The notes: a model not told the origin generated them from the sequence alone. Shown: positions 35,348-44,877, numbered from the stretch's first letter. The stretch is DNA of 64,000 nt from JADJLQ01 sp038251405 (GCA_038251405.1 JBBSBH010000022.1:1-64000); one strand, 5' to 3'. Numbers and translations: made by a program.

Positions 35348-37082
35348 AGTTGCTGGTGCTTTGTTGTGAATTATAAATCTGTATATATTCGGGGTTTTGC
35401 CTTATTAGATCAGCGTGTATTCCAGTAGCTACTATCTCACCTTCCATCAATACGATAATAAGATCATACCATTTGGCGGTGTCGATTTTTTGAGTTACCG
35501 ATAGAAGCGTAGTATCAGGATAATTCTTTTTTAGATTATTTAGTATTTTCATTTCCGTATTGCTATCCACACGGGCAGTGAAATCATCGAGCAATAATAT
35601 TTTTGGATTAATCGCCAATGCCCTGGCAAGCATGATTCGTTGCTTTTGCCCACCGGATAGACTACTACCTCTTTCTGTGACTATCGTATCCAAATGATCG
35701 GGAAGATGATCAATAAAATCTTTTAGCTCAGCAGTTTCAATGGCTTTCTGCAAGGATACCTCGTCTACTTTTTTATTGAATGCAATGTTTTCACGGATAC
35801 TCATATTGAATAAGATGCTATCTTGAAAAACAAAACCAACCTGGCTATAAAAGTTTTCCTTGATATAATCATCTATATTGACTCCATCAAAAGTCAGAGT
35901 TCCTTCACTTGGTTTTATCAATCCAGTCAATAAATATAGTAGCTGTGTCTTACCTGCTCCGGTAGGTCCAATTATTGCTAAAGATGATCCTGCTTTTACT
36001 TCAAAGCTTACGTTCTTTAATGCAGGTTTTTGTCCATACAATACGGATACATTTTTTAATTCTATTTTTCCAGTCAATGAAGTATTGACAGATGCTTTAT
36101 TCTCGATTACCGGCGTATTGAGCACAGAACTGATACGTGAATAGCTAGCCGTAGCTTGCGCTATCACATTACTCATAAAGCCAATGACCAAAATGGGAAA
36201 GATCAGCATGGATAAATAACTGGAAAACGCTGCAAAATCACCCAAAGTCATACTCCCACCTATTACAAATCGACCACCTAAGGTCAATATGGCAAGACTA
36301 GCCAGGTTAGCGGTAAATATGATGATGGGTATCAACGCTGCAAATAATTTGAGTATGCTCATTCCCAGCGCCATGCCTCTTTTATTGGCTTCTAAGAATT
36401 TTTCATATTCCAGATGTTGTGAATTAATGACACGTATGATAGCAGATCCCAGTATACTTTCATTGATAACTTTATTAAGTCGATCAATCACTTGCCGACT
36501 TTGAATAAATATGACTCTAACTTTTTTCAATACAAAAAAGAAAGCTCCTCCGATGACCGGCACTATAGCAACAACTGCCAGAGCTAATCTCCAATTGATG
36601 GAAAACAATAAGATGCAAGCTCCAATAATAATGATGATAGATGATGCTATAGAGACTATAGCCTGGGATACAAACATTTTTATCGAATCCACATCAGCAG
36701 TAAGATTGGTCAATAATTTAGAAGGATTGCATTCCTCTATGTAGGCGAATGACTGAACAGACAATTTGGTAGCCAATCGTGTGCGAAGATCTTTGGCAAC
36801 TTTCTCCGAAGCGTACACTTGTACATAATTTTGCAACGCGGTGAAAATAAAAATAACCAAAGAGGCAATTAAATAAGTAGTTATTATTTGGGAAACTATA
36901 TAGTGCGTAGGATATGCATCGATTGCATTGGCTATGATTTTGGGCAATAAAAGGTTGATACCATTTCCAAGCAAAGCAAAAATAATCATGAATAAAACCA
37001 ATCGTTTGTAAGGAACCAGCAGGCTAAATACACCTGGTCCTTTTGGTGCTGTGGGACTATAAGCCTTGGATGGAATTGCCAT
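35328..37082 (-). CDS. Heterodimeric ABC exporter subunit B, degenerate ATPase site
   Basis: A 584-residue half-transporter with six membrane helices in about 25-310 and an ATPase domain. Walker A is GPTGAGKTQ (about 370), the signature LSGGQKQR (about 474) is canonical, but the residue after Walker B is Asp instead of the catalytic Glu (LLLDDFTARVD, about 494) and the H-loop His is replaced by Gln (LLSVTQKID, about 528). So its own Walker site is predicted not to hydrolyse ATP efficiently, while its signature completes the working site of the partner subunit. A TACTTTTG -7 box lies about 50 bp upstream. It is the first gene of a two-gene operon transcribed away from the M28 peptidase gene. 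Confidence 0.93.
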   Translation of the reverse strand: MAIPSKAYSPTAPKGPGVFSLLVPYKRLVLFMIIFALLGNGINLLLPKIIANAIDAYPTHYIVSQIITTYLIASLVIFIFTALQNYVQVYASEKVAKDLRTRLATKLSVQSFAYIEECNPSKLLTNLTADVDSIKMFVSQAIVSIASSIIIIIGACILLFSINWRLALAVVAIVPVIGGAFFFVLKKVRVIFIQSRQVIDRLNKVINESILGSAIIRVINSQHLEYEKFLEANKRGMALGMSILKLFAALIPIIIFTANLASLAILTLGGRFVIGGSMTLGDFAAFSSYLSMLIFPILVIGFMSNVIAQATASYSRISSVLNTPVIENKASVNTSLTGKIELKNVSVLYGQKPALKNVSFEVKAGSSLAIIGPTGAGKTQLLYLLTGLIKPSEGTLTFDGVNIDDYIKENFYSQVGFVFQDSILFNMSIRENIAFNKKVDEVSLQKAIETAELKDFIDHLPDHLDTIVTERGSSLSGGQKQRIMLARALAINPKILLLDDFTARVDSNTEMKILNNLKKNYPDTTLLSVTQKIDTAKWYDLIIVLMEGEIVATGIHADLIRQNPEYIQIYNSQQSTSNYELQSK

Positions 37083-37134
37083 TGAGAATTATTGTCGAAA
37101 GATAAGTTGTAATTTATTTGTAAAGAATAAAAAT

Positions 37135-37142
37135 CAAAAGTA
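37135..37142 (-). promoter_or_regulatory. -7 box TACTTTTG of the ABC exporter operon
   Basis: Exact match to TAnnTTTG on the minus strand, about 50 bp before the start codon at 37082. No TTG at -33 was seen. Confidence 0.35.
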
Positions 37143-37213
37143 TGGAAAAAATAAAAGCCATTAGGGTTACATTTTTTCATAAGTTTATCCCTATTAATTA
37201 AAGACTTTAACTT

Positions 37214-39442
37214 ATGAAAATATTCATTTGCCTTTTTTGTTTACTTTCCTTTGCCTCACAAGCTCAAAAAATAATGGGGTTTACTGAAATGGCTGGCAAA
37301 TCTCAGCTTGACTGGGAAAAACAATTTGATGCTGATTTAAAAGTCAATGATCAGGATACCTGGATGAAATACCTCAGCGCTCACCCTCATCATGTAGGTG
37401 CTCCTCAAGACAAAGCCAATGCCGAATACATTTTAAACCTTTTCAAATCCTGGGGTTATCAAGCTACTATCGAAGAATATTATGTTTTATTTCCTACTCC
37501 TAAAATGAGACAGGTAGAATTATTAGGTTCTAAACCATATAAATTAAAACTGGAAGAATCCACCCTGGCAGAAGATCGTACTTCGGGCCAAAAATCAGAG
37601 CAGCTACCGACTTATAATGCCTACTCTGCTGATGGTGATGTTACCGCTGAATTGGTGTTTGTAAATAGAGGTATTCCGGCAGACTACGATGAATTGGAAA
37701 AAATGGGAATAGATGTCAAAGGCAAAATTGTAATCGCCAAATATGGTGGTAGCTGGAGAGGAATAAAGCCCAAAGTAGCTTATGAACATGGAGCCATCGG
37801 ATGTCTTATTTATTCTGATCCCGCTGATGATGGATATACCCAGGGCGATGTATATCCTGTAGGTGCTTTCCGACCAAAAGATGGTGCTCAGCGTGGATCT
37901 GTTATGGATATGCCCGTTTACCCTGGTGATCCCCTAACTCCTGGTATAGGTGCTACTAAAGATGCCAAACGCATAGATAGAGCTGCGGCTACTACCATCA
38001 TGAAAATCCCGGTGATGCCCATTTCTTATGAAGACGCGTTGCCGCTTTTACAAGCTCTCAAGGGCCCCGTTGCACCGGATAAATGGAGTGGCACTTTGCC
38101 CATCACGTATCATGTCGGTCCGAGTATAGATAAAGTACATATCAATCTACAATTTAATTGGGATATAAAACCATTATACAATGTTATTGCTAAACTACCG
38201 GGTTCGGTATATCCCGATGAATGGATCTTGAGAGGCAATCATCACGATGCTTGGGTAAATGGCGCTTCTGATCCACTGAGTGGTATGGTATCAGAATTAA
38301 GTGAAGCTAAGGCATTGGGTGAAATGGTTAAAAAAGGCTATAAATTGAAAAGGACAGTGGTGTACTGTGCCTGGGATGGCGAAGAACCCAGCCTTTTAGG
38401 ATCGACGGAATGGACAGAGGATCATCAGGAAGAATTAAAACAAAAGGCAGTAGCCTATCTGAATACCGATGGGAATGGGAGAGGTTTTATAGGTGCCGGT
38501 GGCTCCCATACATTGGAATCCTTTTTCAATGAAGTAGCGGATCAAGTCATTGATCCTCAGACTGGTGTATCCATAAAAGAAAGAAAATATGCCAAAGCTA
38601 TGCTGGATGCTGATCCTGCAGGTAGAGCTAAATTAGCAGGGAATAAAGACCTAAAACTAGCTGCCTTAGGAGCTGGGTCTGATTGGTCAGGGTTCTTACA
38701 ATTTTTGGGTATTGCTTCTTTGAATCTTGGATTTGGTGGCGAAGCTCAAGGGGGCGAATATCATTCGATTTATGATTCATACGATCATTTTACCAGGTTT
38801 ATTGACCCCGGTTATCAATATGGGGTCACTTTGTCAAAAACATGCGGTAGGGTGATGATGCGCCTAGCCAATGCAGAAGTCCTTCCTTTTGAGTTTAATC
38901 AATTTCAAAGAACAATGAATGAATACGTTACAGATCTAAAAACACTCATTGATAATATGCGAACTCAAACTGATGTAGAAAATAAAATGCTGAAAGATAA
39001 AGTGTATCAGCTGGCATATGATCCAAAACTTAAATGGCAAGTTCCTCATGAAAAAGCAGTAGTACCATATTTAGATTTCAGCCAACTTGAAAACACTATG
39101 ATGGAGTTAAAGCGGAACGCAGAAGAATTTAATAATTTGTCTCCACTGGCCTTGCAAAAAAGTCCAGATCAGCAAAAAGAAATAAACAAAACTTTATATC
39201 AAATAGAGCGTAGTTTATTACAGGATGATGGTCTGCCCCGAAGACCGTGGTATAAACATCAAATCTATGCTCCAGGATACTATACTGGTTACGGAGTAAA
39301 GACCATGCCCGGAATAAGAGAGGGAATAGAGCAACGAAGTTTTGAAGAAGCGCAATTGAATATTCAAAAAGTAGCAAAAACCTTGAAATCTTACTCTGGC
39401 AAATTAAATGAAATCACAAAAATGATGGCACCTAAATCCTAA
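37214..39442 (+). CDS. M28 family metallopeptidase, glutamate carboxypeptidase II-like
   Basis: A 742-residue exported zinc peptidase. Signal peptide 1-18 (ending ASQAQ); a PA-type protease-associated insert at about 110-270 (GKIVIAKYGGSWRGIKPKVAYEHGAIGCLIYSDP); the catalytic M28 core at about 320-580; and a helical transferrin-receptor-like dimerisation domain at about 600-735. Zinc ligands by pattern with human GCPII: His343 in GNHHDAW, Asp353 in SDPLSG, Glu in GEEPSLLGS (with the general-base Glu just before it), Asp in NTDGNG and His in YHSIYDSYDHF. All are present, so it should be active, releasing C-terminal Glu-like residues from peptides in the periplasm or outside. It converges on the gluconokinase gene with a 4-bp overlap. 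Confidence 0.93.
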   Translation: MKIFICLFCLLSFASQAQKIMGFTEMAGKSQLDWEKQFDADLKVNDQDTWMKYLSAHPHHVGAPQDKANAEYILNLFKSWGYQATIEEYYVLFPTPKMRQVELLGSKPYKLKLEESTLAEDRTSGQKSEQLPTYNAYSADGDVTAELVFVNRGIPADYDELEKMGIDVKGKIVIAKYGGSWRGIKPKVAYEHGAIGCLIYSDPADDGYTQGDVYPVGAFRPKDGAQRGSVMDMPVYPGDPLTPGIGATKDAKRIDRAAATTIMKIPVMPISYEDALPLLQALKGPVAPDKWSGTLPITYHVGPSIDKVHINLQFNWDIKPLYNVIAKLPGSVYPDEWILRGNHHDAWVNGASDPLSGMVSELSEAKALGEMVKKGYKLKRTVVYCAWDGEEPSLLGSTEWTEDHQEELKQKAVAYLNTDGNGRGFIGAGGSHTLESFFNEVADQVIDPQTGVSIKERKYAKAMLDADPAGRAKLAGNKDLKLAALGAGSDWSGFLQFLGIASLNLGFGGEAQGGEYHSIYDSYDHFTRFIDPGYQYGVTLSKTCGRVMMRLANAEVLPFEFNQFQRTMNEYVTDLKTLIDNMRTQTDVENKMLKDKVYQLAYDPKLKWQVPHEKAVVPYLDFSQLENTMMELKRNAEEFNNLSPLALQKSPDQQKEINKTLYQIERSLLQDDGLPRRPWYKHQIYAPGYYTGYGVKTMPGIREGIEQRSFEEAQLNIQKVAKTLKSYSGKLNEITKMMAPKS

Positions 39443-39960
39443 GAATCTAGCTTCGAATTTGATTCTCTGGAATAGCTAATGATTGATTCTACTATTTCAT
39501 CTGGAGGCGAATCTATTTTAACATGTAAACCATAGGCAGGGAATTCCATTGTCTCGAATTGAGATTTTAGCAAGCCAGCCGGCATATAGTGATCCTTTCT
39601 TGCTTGCATTCTATTTAAAATCAATTCGTAACTGCCTTCGAGCACTATCCAATAAATCGGAGTATCCACATCACTTTCAAGAATACTTCTATACTTTTCC
39701 TTCAATGCTGAACATGCTAAAATCACCCCGCTCAAAGGGGTATTGGTCTTAAGTAAATTATTTAAACGCCCAAGCCAATCCAGTCTGTCATCGTCATTTA
39801 ATGGGATGCCCTGGTGCATTTTTGCCTTATTGGCTGCCGAGTGAAAATCATCCGCATCAAAAAACGGTACATTGATTTTATCAGATAATAATTTACCTAC
39901 CGTAGTTTTACCAGAGCCAGATACACCCATGATAATATAACATGCCACCATTTCCATCAC
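39439..39960 (-). CDS. gntK: Gluconokinase
   Basis: A 173-residue P-loop kinase that makes 6-phosphogluconate from gluconate and ATP. Walker A is MGVSGSGKTT (11-20), then the gluconate-kinase-specific FFDADDFHSAANKAKMHQGIPLNDDDRLDWL (about 34-64) and LACSALKEKYR (about 82-92), followed by the R-rich lid region MQARKDHYMPAGLLKSQFETMEF. Length and all motifs agree with the GntK family. Its 3' end overlaps that of the peptidase gene by 4 bp. It may serve the gluconate or sugar-acid route suggested by other genes in the window, though it is not in an operon with them. Confidence 0.93.
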   Translation of the reverse strand: MMEMVACYIIMGVSGSGKTTVGKLLSDKINVPFFDADDFHSAANKAKMHQGIPLNDDDRLDWLGRLNNLLKTNTPLSGVILACSALKEKYRSILESDVDTPIYWIVLEGSYELILNRMQARKDHYMPAGLLKSQFETMEFPAYGLHVKIDSPPDEIVESIISYSRESNSKLDS

Positions 39961-40067
39961 AAGGTATATTCTAATTTCGAGAATTGAATTACTTTAGGCA
40001 CTCATTTGAAAATCCGGTGGTTTTGAATATTTATTTGACAGAAAAACGCTGAACCAAATTCATTTTA

Positions 40068-41072
40068 GTGCTTAAAGTCTACTACTTCCTGGAATTATTT
40101 TACGACCTATATCGTGAGTTCCGCATTCAAAAAAAGTTCAATCGAAGATTTTTATCTCCTTATCTCAAACAACTAGAGCAAAAGTTTGAAGGAAATTTTT
40201 CAGAAGCATTATTAAAAAAAATTGAAAACTATTATTGCCAGTTTATCCCCGTTTTGTTATGTAGTCGATATAAAAAATTATACGGAAAGCGACTTTCAGA
40301 AACAGAAAGAACAAGAGCTATGTGGTGTGGTATACTTACACCAGTTTTTGATGATCTTATTGATGCTGAAAATTATTCTTTAGACTATTTGCCTGACACT
40401 ATAGAAGCACATCAAGCTTTTATACCACACCATTTTTTAGAAAAGGTGGCCAAGGAAATCCAGTCCCGTCTATTAATTTCGATACCTAATAAAAAAGAAT
40501 ATTTCGAAGCTATAAATAAAGCCTACAAGTCTCAAATCGATTCATTAAAGCAAAAGAATAAGGAAATAGCATCCGAAGATATATTCACGATCACTTATGA
40601 AAAAGGCGGAGCGGCTTTTATCGTGTTCCGAAATTTAATTGATGAACCTATGTCTGAAGACTTTGAAAGCGCGCAATACACCATAGGTTTTCTTTTCCAG
40701 ATTAGCAATGATATTTTTGATATTCATAAAGATGTTACAGCAGGTATTTGCACCTTGTCGAATACTGTTACAAAATTTTCAAAACTAAAAAAAATCACTG
40801 AGGATTTAATTTATAGTCAAAACGATCAAATCGACGCATTACCGTTTTCATCAAAAAGAAAACTTCAATTTAAACTGGCTACGAATATCATCAATGCAAG
40901 AAGTTTGGTGGGTCTCGATCATTTACATTCAAAATTTAAGACATCTTATCCTCTTTCTTTTAACTTTTGGGAGTCAAAAGCCCGGAGTGAGACAATTATA
41001 GATATGGAAAACCCTATTCTATTTTTTAAATGGCTTATTTATTCATGGAGATTAGCAAAAAGCAGAACTTAG
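40068..41072 (+). CDS. Class 1 isoprenoid biosynthesis enzyme (all-alpha terpenoid synthase fold)
   Basis: A 334-residue helical protein, start GTG at 40068. The two metal-binding motifs of class 1 isoprenoid enzymes are seen: FDDLIDAE with Asp95, Asp96 and Asp99, and QISNDIFDIHKD with Asn214, Asp215, Asp218 and Asp222. The first fits the Asp-rich motif; the second resembles the NDxxDxxxD of prenyl/squalene-type synthases more than the DDxxD of chain-length prenyltransferases. It should bind an isoprenyl diphosphate through magnesium ions; the product (a terpene, squalene-like or modified prenyl chain) is not known. It ends 18 bp before mvaD and is co-transcribed, which ties it to isoprenoid supply. 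Confidence 0.78.
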   Translation: MLKVYYFLELFYDLYREFRIQKKFNRRFLSPYLKQLEQKFEGNFSEALLKKIENYYCQFIPVLLCSRYKKLYGKRLSETERTRAMWCGILTPVFDDLIDAENYSLDYLPDTIEAHQAFIPHHFLEKVAKEIQSRLLISIPNKKEYFEAINKAYKSQIDSLKQKNKEIASEDIFTITYEKGGAAFIVFRNLIDEPMSEDFESAQYTIGFLFQISNDIFDIHKDVTAGICTLSNTVTKFSKLKKITEDLIYSQNDQIDALPFSSKRKLQFKLATNIINARSLVGLDHLHSKFKTSYPLSFNFWESKARSETIIDMENPILFFKWLIYSWRLAKSRT

Positions 41073-41090
41073 ATTATATTTGATCTACTG

Positions 41091-42170
41091 ATGAATGAAT
41101 TCCTAATCCCATCATCCAATCCCATTGGAAAAATCAAATCCGGTCACATTGCATGGCGCTCACCTTCGAATATTGCACTGGTAAAATATTGGGGAAAATA
41201 TGGTCAACAACTTCCAGCCAATCCATCCTTAAGCATGACCTTAGAGCATGCCTATACAGAAACTCATATTTTTTATAAGCCAGGAAATGTATATGATGAA
41301 GATGGCTTCAAATTCAATTTAGATAGCAAACCGAATCAAAAATTCGAAATCAAATTAAAAGCTGTTTTTCAAAAATGGAAAGAGTATTTTCCTTTTTTAG
41401 AAAAAGTAAATCTGGAAATACATTCTAAAAATTCTTTTCCACACTCTGCGGGGATAGCATCCTCTGCATCGGGAATGAGCGCACTTGCATTATGTCTGGT
41501 GAGTTTAGAACAGTTATTATATCAACGATTTACGGATAAAGAATTTTTTCAGAAAGCATCATACATGTCCCGACTTGCTTCCGGCAGTGCCTGCAGATCT
41601 ATCTATCCATGCTTTTCAATATGGGGAAGGTTAGACCATATTCCCAACAGCCATGATGCCTATGCAATCGCTTATGAACGATTTCATCCTGTTTTTGCTT
41701 CCCTGCATGATGATATTCTAATAGTAAGTGGTGAAGAAAAAAAAGTAAGTAGTACGGATGGTCATGCATTGATGAATGATAACCCTTATGCCGAAACCCG
41801 GTATGCACAGGCGAGGAAAAATACCGAAGAGTTAGCTTTGATATTAAGGTCTGGAGATCTGCATCGGTTTGGAGAAATAATTGAAGCGGAAGCACTCACA
41901 TTGCATGCATTAATGATGTGCTCCAATCCTGGCTATATTTTGATGCACCCAAATACATTGAACATTATTTCTAAAATAAAGGAATATCGAAAGGCGACTG
42001 GCTATCCCATTTATTTTTCTCTGGATGCCGGTCCTAATCCACATGTATTTTACCCGGATGAAATTAGCGAAGAGGCCGAAAAATTCATCAACGCTGAACT
42101 AAAGAAGTTTACGGAAAATGGAAATATATTAAAAGATAAGTGTGGTACTGGTCCAGTACAAATCAATTAA
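41091..42170 (+). CDS. mvaD: Diphosphomevalonate decarboxylase
   Basis: A 359-residue GHMP-fold enzyme that converts mevalonate diphosphate to isopentenyl diphosphate with ATP. Landmarks: SPSNIALVKYWGKYGQQLPANPSLSMTL (about 24-51), the phosphate-binding loop HSAGIASSASGMSALAL (about 116-132), the MSRLASGSACRS segment (about 155-166), and the catalytic Asp region FSLDAGPNPHVF (about 306-317). These are specific for MvaD within the family. It shows that this organism uses the mevalonate route for isoprenoids. It is downstream of a class 1 isoprenoid enzyme in the same operon and converges with an 8-bp overlap on the CPBP protease gene. Confidence 0.95.
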   Translation: MNEFLIPSSNPIGKIKSGHIAWRSPSNIALVKYWGKYGQQLPANPSLSMTLEHAYTETHIFYKPGNVYDEDGFKFNLDSKPNQKFEIKLKAVFQKWKEYFPFLEKVNLEIHSKNSFPHSAGIASSASGMSALALCLVSLEQLLYQRFTDKEFFQKASYMSRLASGSACRSIYPCFSIWGRLDHIPNSHDAYAIAYERFHPVFASLHDDILIVSGEEKKVSSTDGHALMNDNPYAETRYAQARKNTEELALILRSGDLHRFGEIIEAEALTLHALMMCSNPGYILMHPNTLNIISKIKEYRKATGYPIYFSLDAGPNPHVFYPDEISEEAEKFINAELKKFTENGNILKDKCGTGPVQIN

Positions 42171-43113
42171 TGCCTTCTTCTCTGGTTGTGGGTGGATCAG
42201 TTAATGGATTTAAAATTGCATTATCCTTTTTTACTAACCTATCAATGGGAAACTTATTATAGGTGAGCGGCATTTTCTTATGGAGAATCCCTATCAAAAC
42301 AATAAGGGCTAAAACAGAAACTAATGAACCTTCAAAACCAAAATCTCCGCCCGTTATCCTGGAATAGCCTATTGGCTTAAATTGCATCCAACTATACACA
42401 TCAACACCACTTACATTAAAATCCAAAAAAGTGCCTTGCATAAAATTCCAACCAGAATGAAACCCGGCACAGAGCCATAGATTCCTGTATTTTACAAATA
42501 ATGCCGCCAAAATTAATCCACCAAGCAAAATATTAAAGAAACCCATCCAGGTGAAATTTTCATTGCCTAAATGCATTATTGCAAAAAGGCTCGCTGAGAC
42601 TATAAGTGCAGGTATTGTTCCTAGCCAGTTTTCGATGGTTGGAATTAAATATGCCCTGGTTATAATTTCTTCAGCTGTGCTTTGAACTATAAAAAAAACC
42701 AAAAACCCAAAAAAATATTTGGCATTCCAATAAGAAGTAAAAAATTGAAATTGTCCAAAAGCTGTTATGATTAAAAATCCTATTAAAATCAAAATACTAC
42801 TAACCAACCACCCTTTGCCAAATAATTTCAAAGATCCGGTAAACCGCAATCCTAATTGATTTAAAGGATGCCTGAAAATTACGTGATAAACAAGAATAGC
42901 GGTGACTAAAGAGACAATGAAAACAAATAAAAACCCTGTATCCAGTAACAAAGTAAAAGGATTAGAATTTTCATTAATATCTATAGCGGTTTCAAATAAA
43001 TGGTGATCAAATGATCTTACTATAACTGCTAAAAGTGTAGTGAGGCCAAAAAATATCACTCCAAAAGTGATCAGCTCCAATAACAACCAACCCATATGCT
43101 TCAACCATCTCAC
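42163..43113 (-). CDS. CPBP family intramembrane metalloprotease
   Basis: An integral membrane protein of about 316 residues with about eight hydrophobic segments. It has the CPBP (Abi, type II CAAX protease-like) motifs: EEIITRAYL with the paired Glu and Arg, FAIMHLGN with a His, and GFHSGWNF with the second His and Asn. These form a membrane-embedded metal site; known members trim prenylated proteins or act in regulation, but many have no known substrate. The start is uncertain: a longer frame from ATG 43200 would overlap the upstream gene by 86 bp; GTG at 43113 begins one base after that gene's stop, and ATG 43095 is also possible. It is co-transcribed with the desaturase-like gene. Confidence 0.85.
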   Translation of the reverse strand: MRWLKHMGWLLLELITFGVIFFGLTTLLAVIVRSFDHHLFETAIDINENSNPFTLLLDTGFLFVFIVSLVTAILVYHVIFRHPLNQLGLRFTGSLKLFGKGWLVSSILILIGFLIITAFGQFQFFTSYWNAKYFFGFLVFFIVQSTAEEIITRAYLIPTIENWLGTIPALIVSASLFAIMHLGNENFTWMGFFNILLGGLILAALFVKYRNLWLCAGFHSGWNFMQGTFLDFNVSGVDVYSWMQFKPIGYSRITGGDFGFEGSLVSVLALIVLIGILHKKMPLTYNKFPIDRLVKKDNAILNPLTDPPTTREEGIN

Positions 43114-43114
43114 T

Positions 43115-43891
43115 TTATGAAGTTTTTTCCATGAATAATTTTTTAAAATCTTTACTCTCTGTTCCCATCCATTTATCCCAAAAGGTAAAGTACAAACCAT
43201 AATTTGTGTAAAACTGGGAATGATGGAGGTGATGATGAGTAGCTCCTATGACCCACTTGCCCAACCAATGATATTGTATAGAAGAGGGATAAATCTCGCT
43301 ATTCAAATGATTGATGATACTACTCACCGTCATTATAATGAGTATCAATACTAATGATATCAAATGTGTAGGAATTAAAAATAAAAAAGCATAAATGGGT
43401 AAAGCTTGTAAAACACTCTCTGTAGGATGAAACGAAAACGAGGTCCAGGCTGTGGTGTTCAGGCTCTCATGATGCGTCTTGTGAATCCATTTATATACTT
43501 TGCGATGATGCATCCATCTATGGAGCCAATAATAGTACGTTTCATGAATGATAAAAATCATCATCATACTTAGAGGTATCCAGAGCAATGAATATTGATG
43601 CAAATCTATATACACCTTAGTTTTACCAAGTTGCCAATAATATATTAATATAGTGCCTCCTATGGCAAATATGACTGAAGTAATGAATGAATACTTTATT
43701 TCATATATTAATTGAGCCCGATGAATGACTTTTAATGAAAGTCGCCGCTTTTTAAAACTTTCCTTTTCGTTTTTAGAAATAAAATAATAAAATAATCCTG
43801 CCAGAAACAAATACCGCAAAAAAATTGCTAAAGTTAAAACCAAAAAAGTGATTAAAAAATTTAGCGGCAGACCTGTAGTAAGATCAATCAT
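43115..43891 (-). CDS. Sterol desaturase / fatty acid hydroxylase family membrane protein
   Basis: A 258-residue membrane protein with about five hydrophobic segments. The eight-His di-iron motifs of the family are complete: HETYYYWLHRWMHH (about 114-127), HKTHHESLN (about 136-144), and ATHHHLHHSQF (about 221-231). The enzyme uses two irons and oxygen to hydroxylate or desaturate a lipid. Bacterial relatives act on carotenoids, fatty acids or sphingolipids; the mevalonate and isoprenoid genes next door make an isoprenoid substrate thinkable, but that is inference. It is the first gene of a two-gene minus-strand operon. Confidence 0.9.
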   Translation of the reverse strand: MIDLTTGLPLNFLITFLVLTLAIFLRYLFLAGLFYYFISKNEKESFKKRRLSLKVIHRAQLIYEIKYSFITSVIFAIGGTILIYYWQLGKTKVYIDLHQYSLLWIPLSMMMIFIIHETYYYWLHRWMHHRKVYKWIHKTHHESLNTTAWTSFSFHPTESVLQALPIYAFLFLIPTHLISLVLILIIMTVSSIINHLNSEIYPSSIQYHWLGKWVIGATHHHLHHSQFYTNYGLYFTFWDKWMGTESKDFKKLFMEKTS

Positions 43892-43961
43892 AAAGCTTAA
43901 AGATAAGCACCTTCATAAAGCAGATATGAATTACTTTGAAAAAAAATTGTCTGACTGGCTA

Positions 43962-44001
43962 TTGACTAATTACTAAATATGATATACATTTGATATCAAA
44001 T
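43962..44001 (+). promoter_or_regulatory. Promoter and overlapping palindromic operator of the SPFH-Arc operon
   Basis: TTG (43962-43964), 20 bases, TACATTTG (43985-43992): an exact Bacteroidota promoter. A perfect 14-bp palindrome ATTTGATATCAAAT (43988-44001) covers the end of the -7 box and the expected transcription start. A protein bound here would block RNA polymerase. The operon encodes a ribbon-helix-helix protein that could be that repressor. Confidence 0.6.
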
Positions 44002-44012
44002 TGATATTAAAT

Positions 44013-44867
44013 ATGAAAAACGAAAAAGAAATTAAATCCTTGAATGGCTATGTTTTTATTGCATTACTCTTCCTATTACTGGGAGGGGGAATTTATTTGT
44101 TGGTCACTTTTGATATGATTGCAACTGGTGCGATTATGATCGCTTTGGCGGTAATAATTATGACAGGCTTTTTCCTGGTAAACCCAAATGATTCTAAAAT
44201 CTTATTGATGCTGGGTAAATATAAAGGAACGGTGAAGGAAAATGGATTCTATTGGGCAAATCCCATTTACGGCAAGAGAAGGATTTCACTCCGAGCCCTA
44301 AATTTTGATAGTGAAAGAATAAAAGTCAACGACAAAAAGGGAAATCCCATTATGATCAGCGGTATTGTCGTATGGCGAGTAAATGATACCTATAAAGCAG
44401 CTTTTGATGTATCCGATTATGCGAGTTTTGTTAAAGTGCAGTCTGAAGCTGCCCTGAGAGAACTAGCCGGTTCATATGCTTATGATAATTTTGATGAAGA
44501 TCACGAAATCACTTTGAGATCCGGATCACATGAAGTAAATCATGCCCTCGAGACTCAACTAAGAAACCGATTGGCAATAGCTGGAATAGAAGTTATTGAG
44601 GCTAGAATTGGCTACCTGGCTTATGCTCCTGAAATCGCCAGTGCCATGCTCCGAAGACAGCAAGCTGAAGCTGTTGTGGCAGCCAGAATGAAAATAGTAG
44701 AAGGCGCTGTTGGTATGGTGGAAATGGCCCTGGACCAACTTTCTAAAAAAGATTTAATGCATCTGGATGAAGATAAAAAAGCGGCTATGGTAAGTAATTT
44801 AATGGTAGTACTTTGCGCTGATAAAGATGTTACACCTGTGGTAAATACCGGTACTCTACATCAATAA
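44013..44867 (+). CDS. SPFH domain membrane protein (stomatin/prohibitin-like)
   Basis: A 284-residue protein from the ATG at 44013; a TTG start at 44001 would lie in the operator and is rejected. Two membrane helices at about 12-52 (GYVFIALLFLLLGGGIYLLVTF; AIMIALAVIIMTGFFLV) precede an SPFH domain (about 55-230): NPNDSKILLMLGKYKGTVKENGFYWANPI, the VWRVNDTYKAAFDV strand, and LRNRLAIAGIEVIEARIGYLAYAPEIASAMLRRQQAEAVVAA, which is typical of bacterial SPFH proteins. They form ring- or cage-like membrane assemblies and organise membrane areas. The small Arc-type gene follows after 10 bp, an association seen in many bacteria. Confidence 0.9.
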   Translation: MKNEKEIKSLNGYVFIALLFLLLGGGIYLLVTFDMIATGAIMIALAVIIMTGFFLVNPNDSKILLMLGKYKGTVKENGFYWANPIYGKRRISLRALNFDSERIKVNDKKGNPIMISGIVVWRVNDTYKAAFDVSDYASFVKVQSEAALRELAGSYAYDNFDEDHEITLRSGSHEVNHALETQLRNRLAIAGIEVIEARIGYLAYAPEIASAMLRRQQAEAVVAARMKIVEGAVGMVEMALDQLSKKDLMHLDEDKKAAMVSNLMVVLCADKDVTPVVNTGTLHQ

Positions 44868-44877
44868 TCAGGCATTG

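Noticed and set aside
43114..43200. N-terminal extension of the CPBP protease to ATG 43200
   Set aside because: It would overlap the desaturase-like gene by 86 bp and adds a segment with no membrane helix; starts at 43113 or 43095 fit better.
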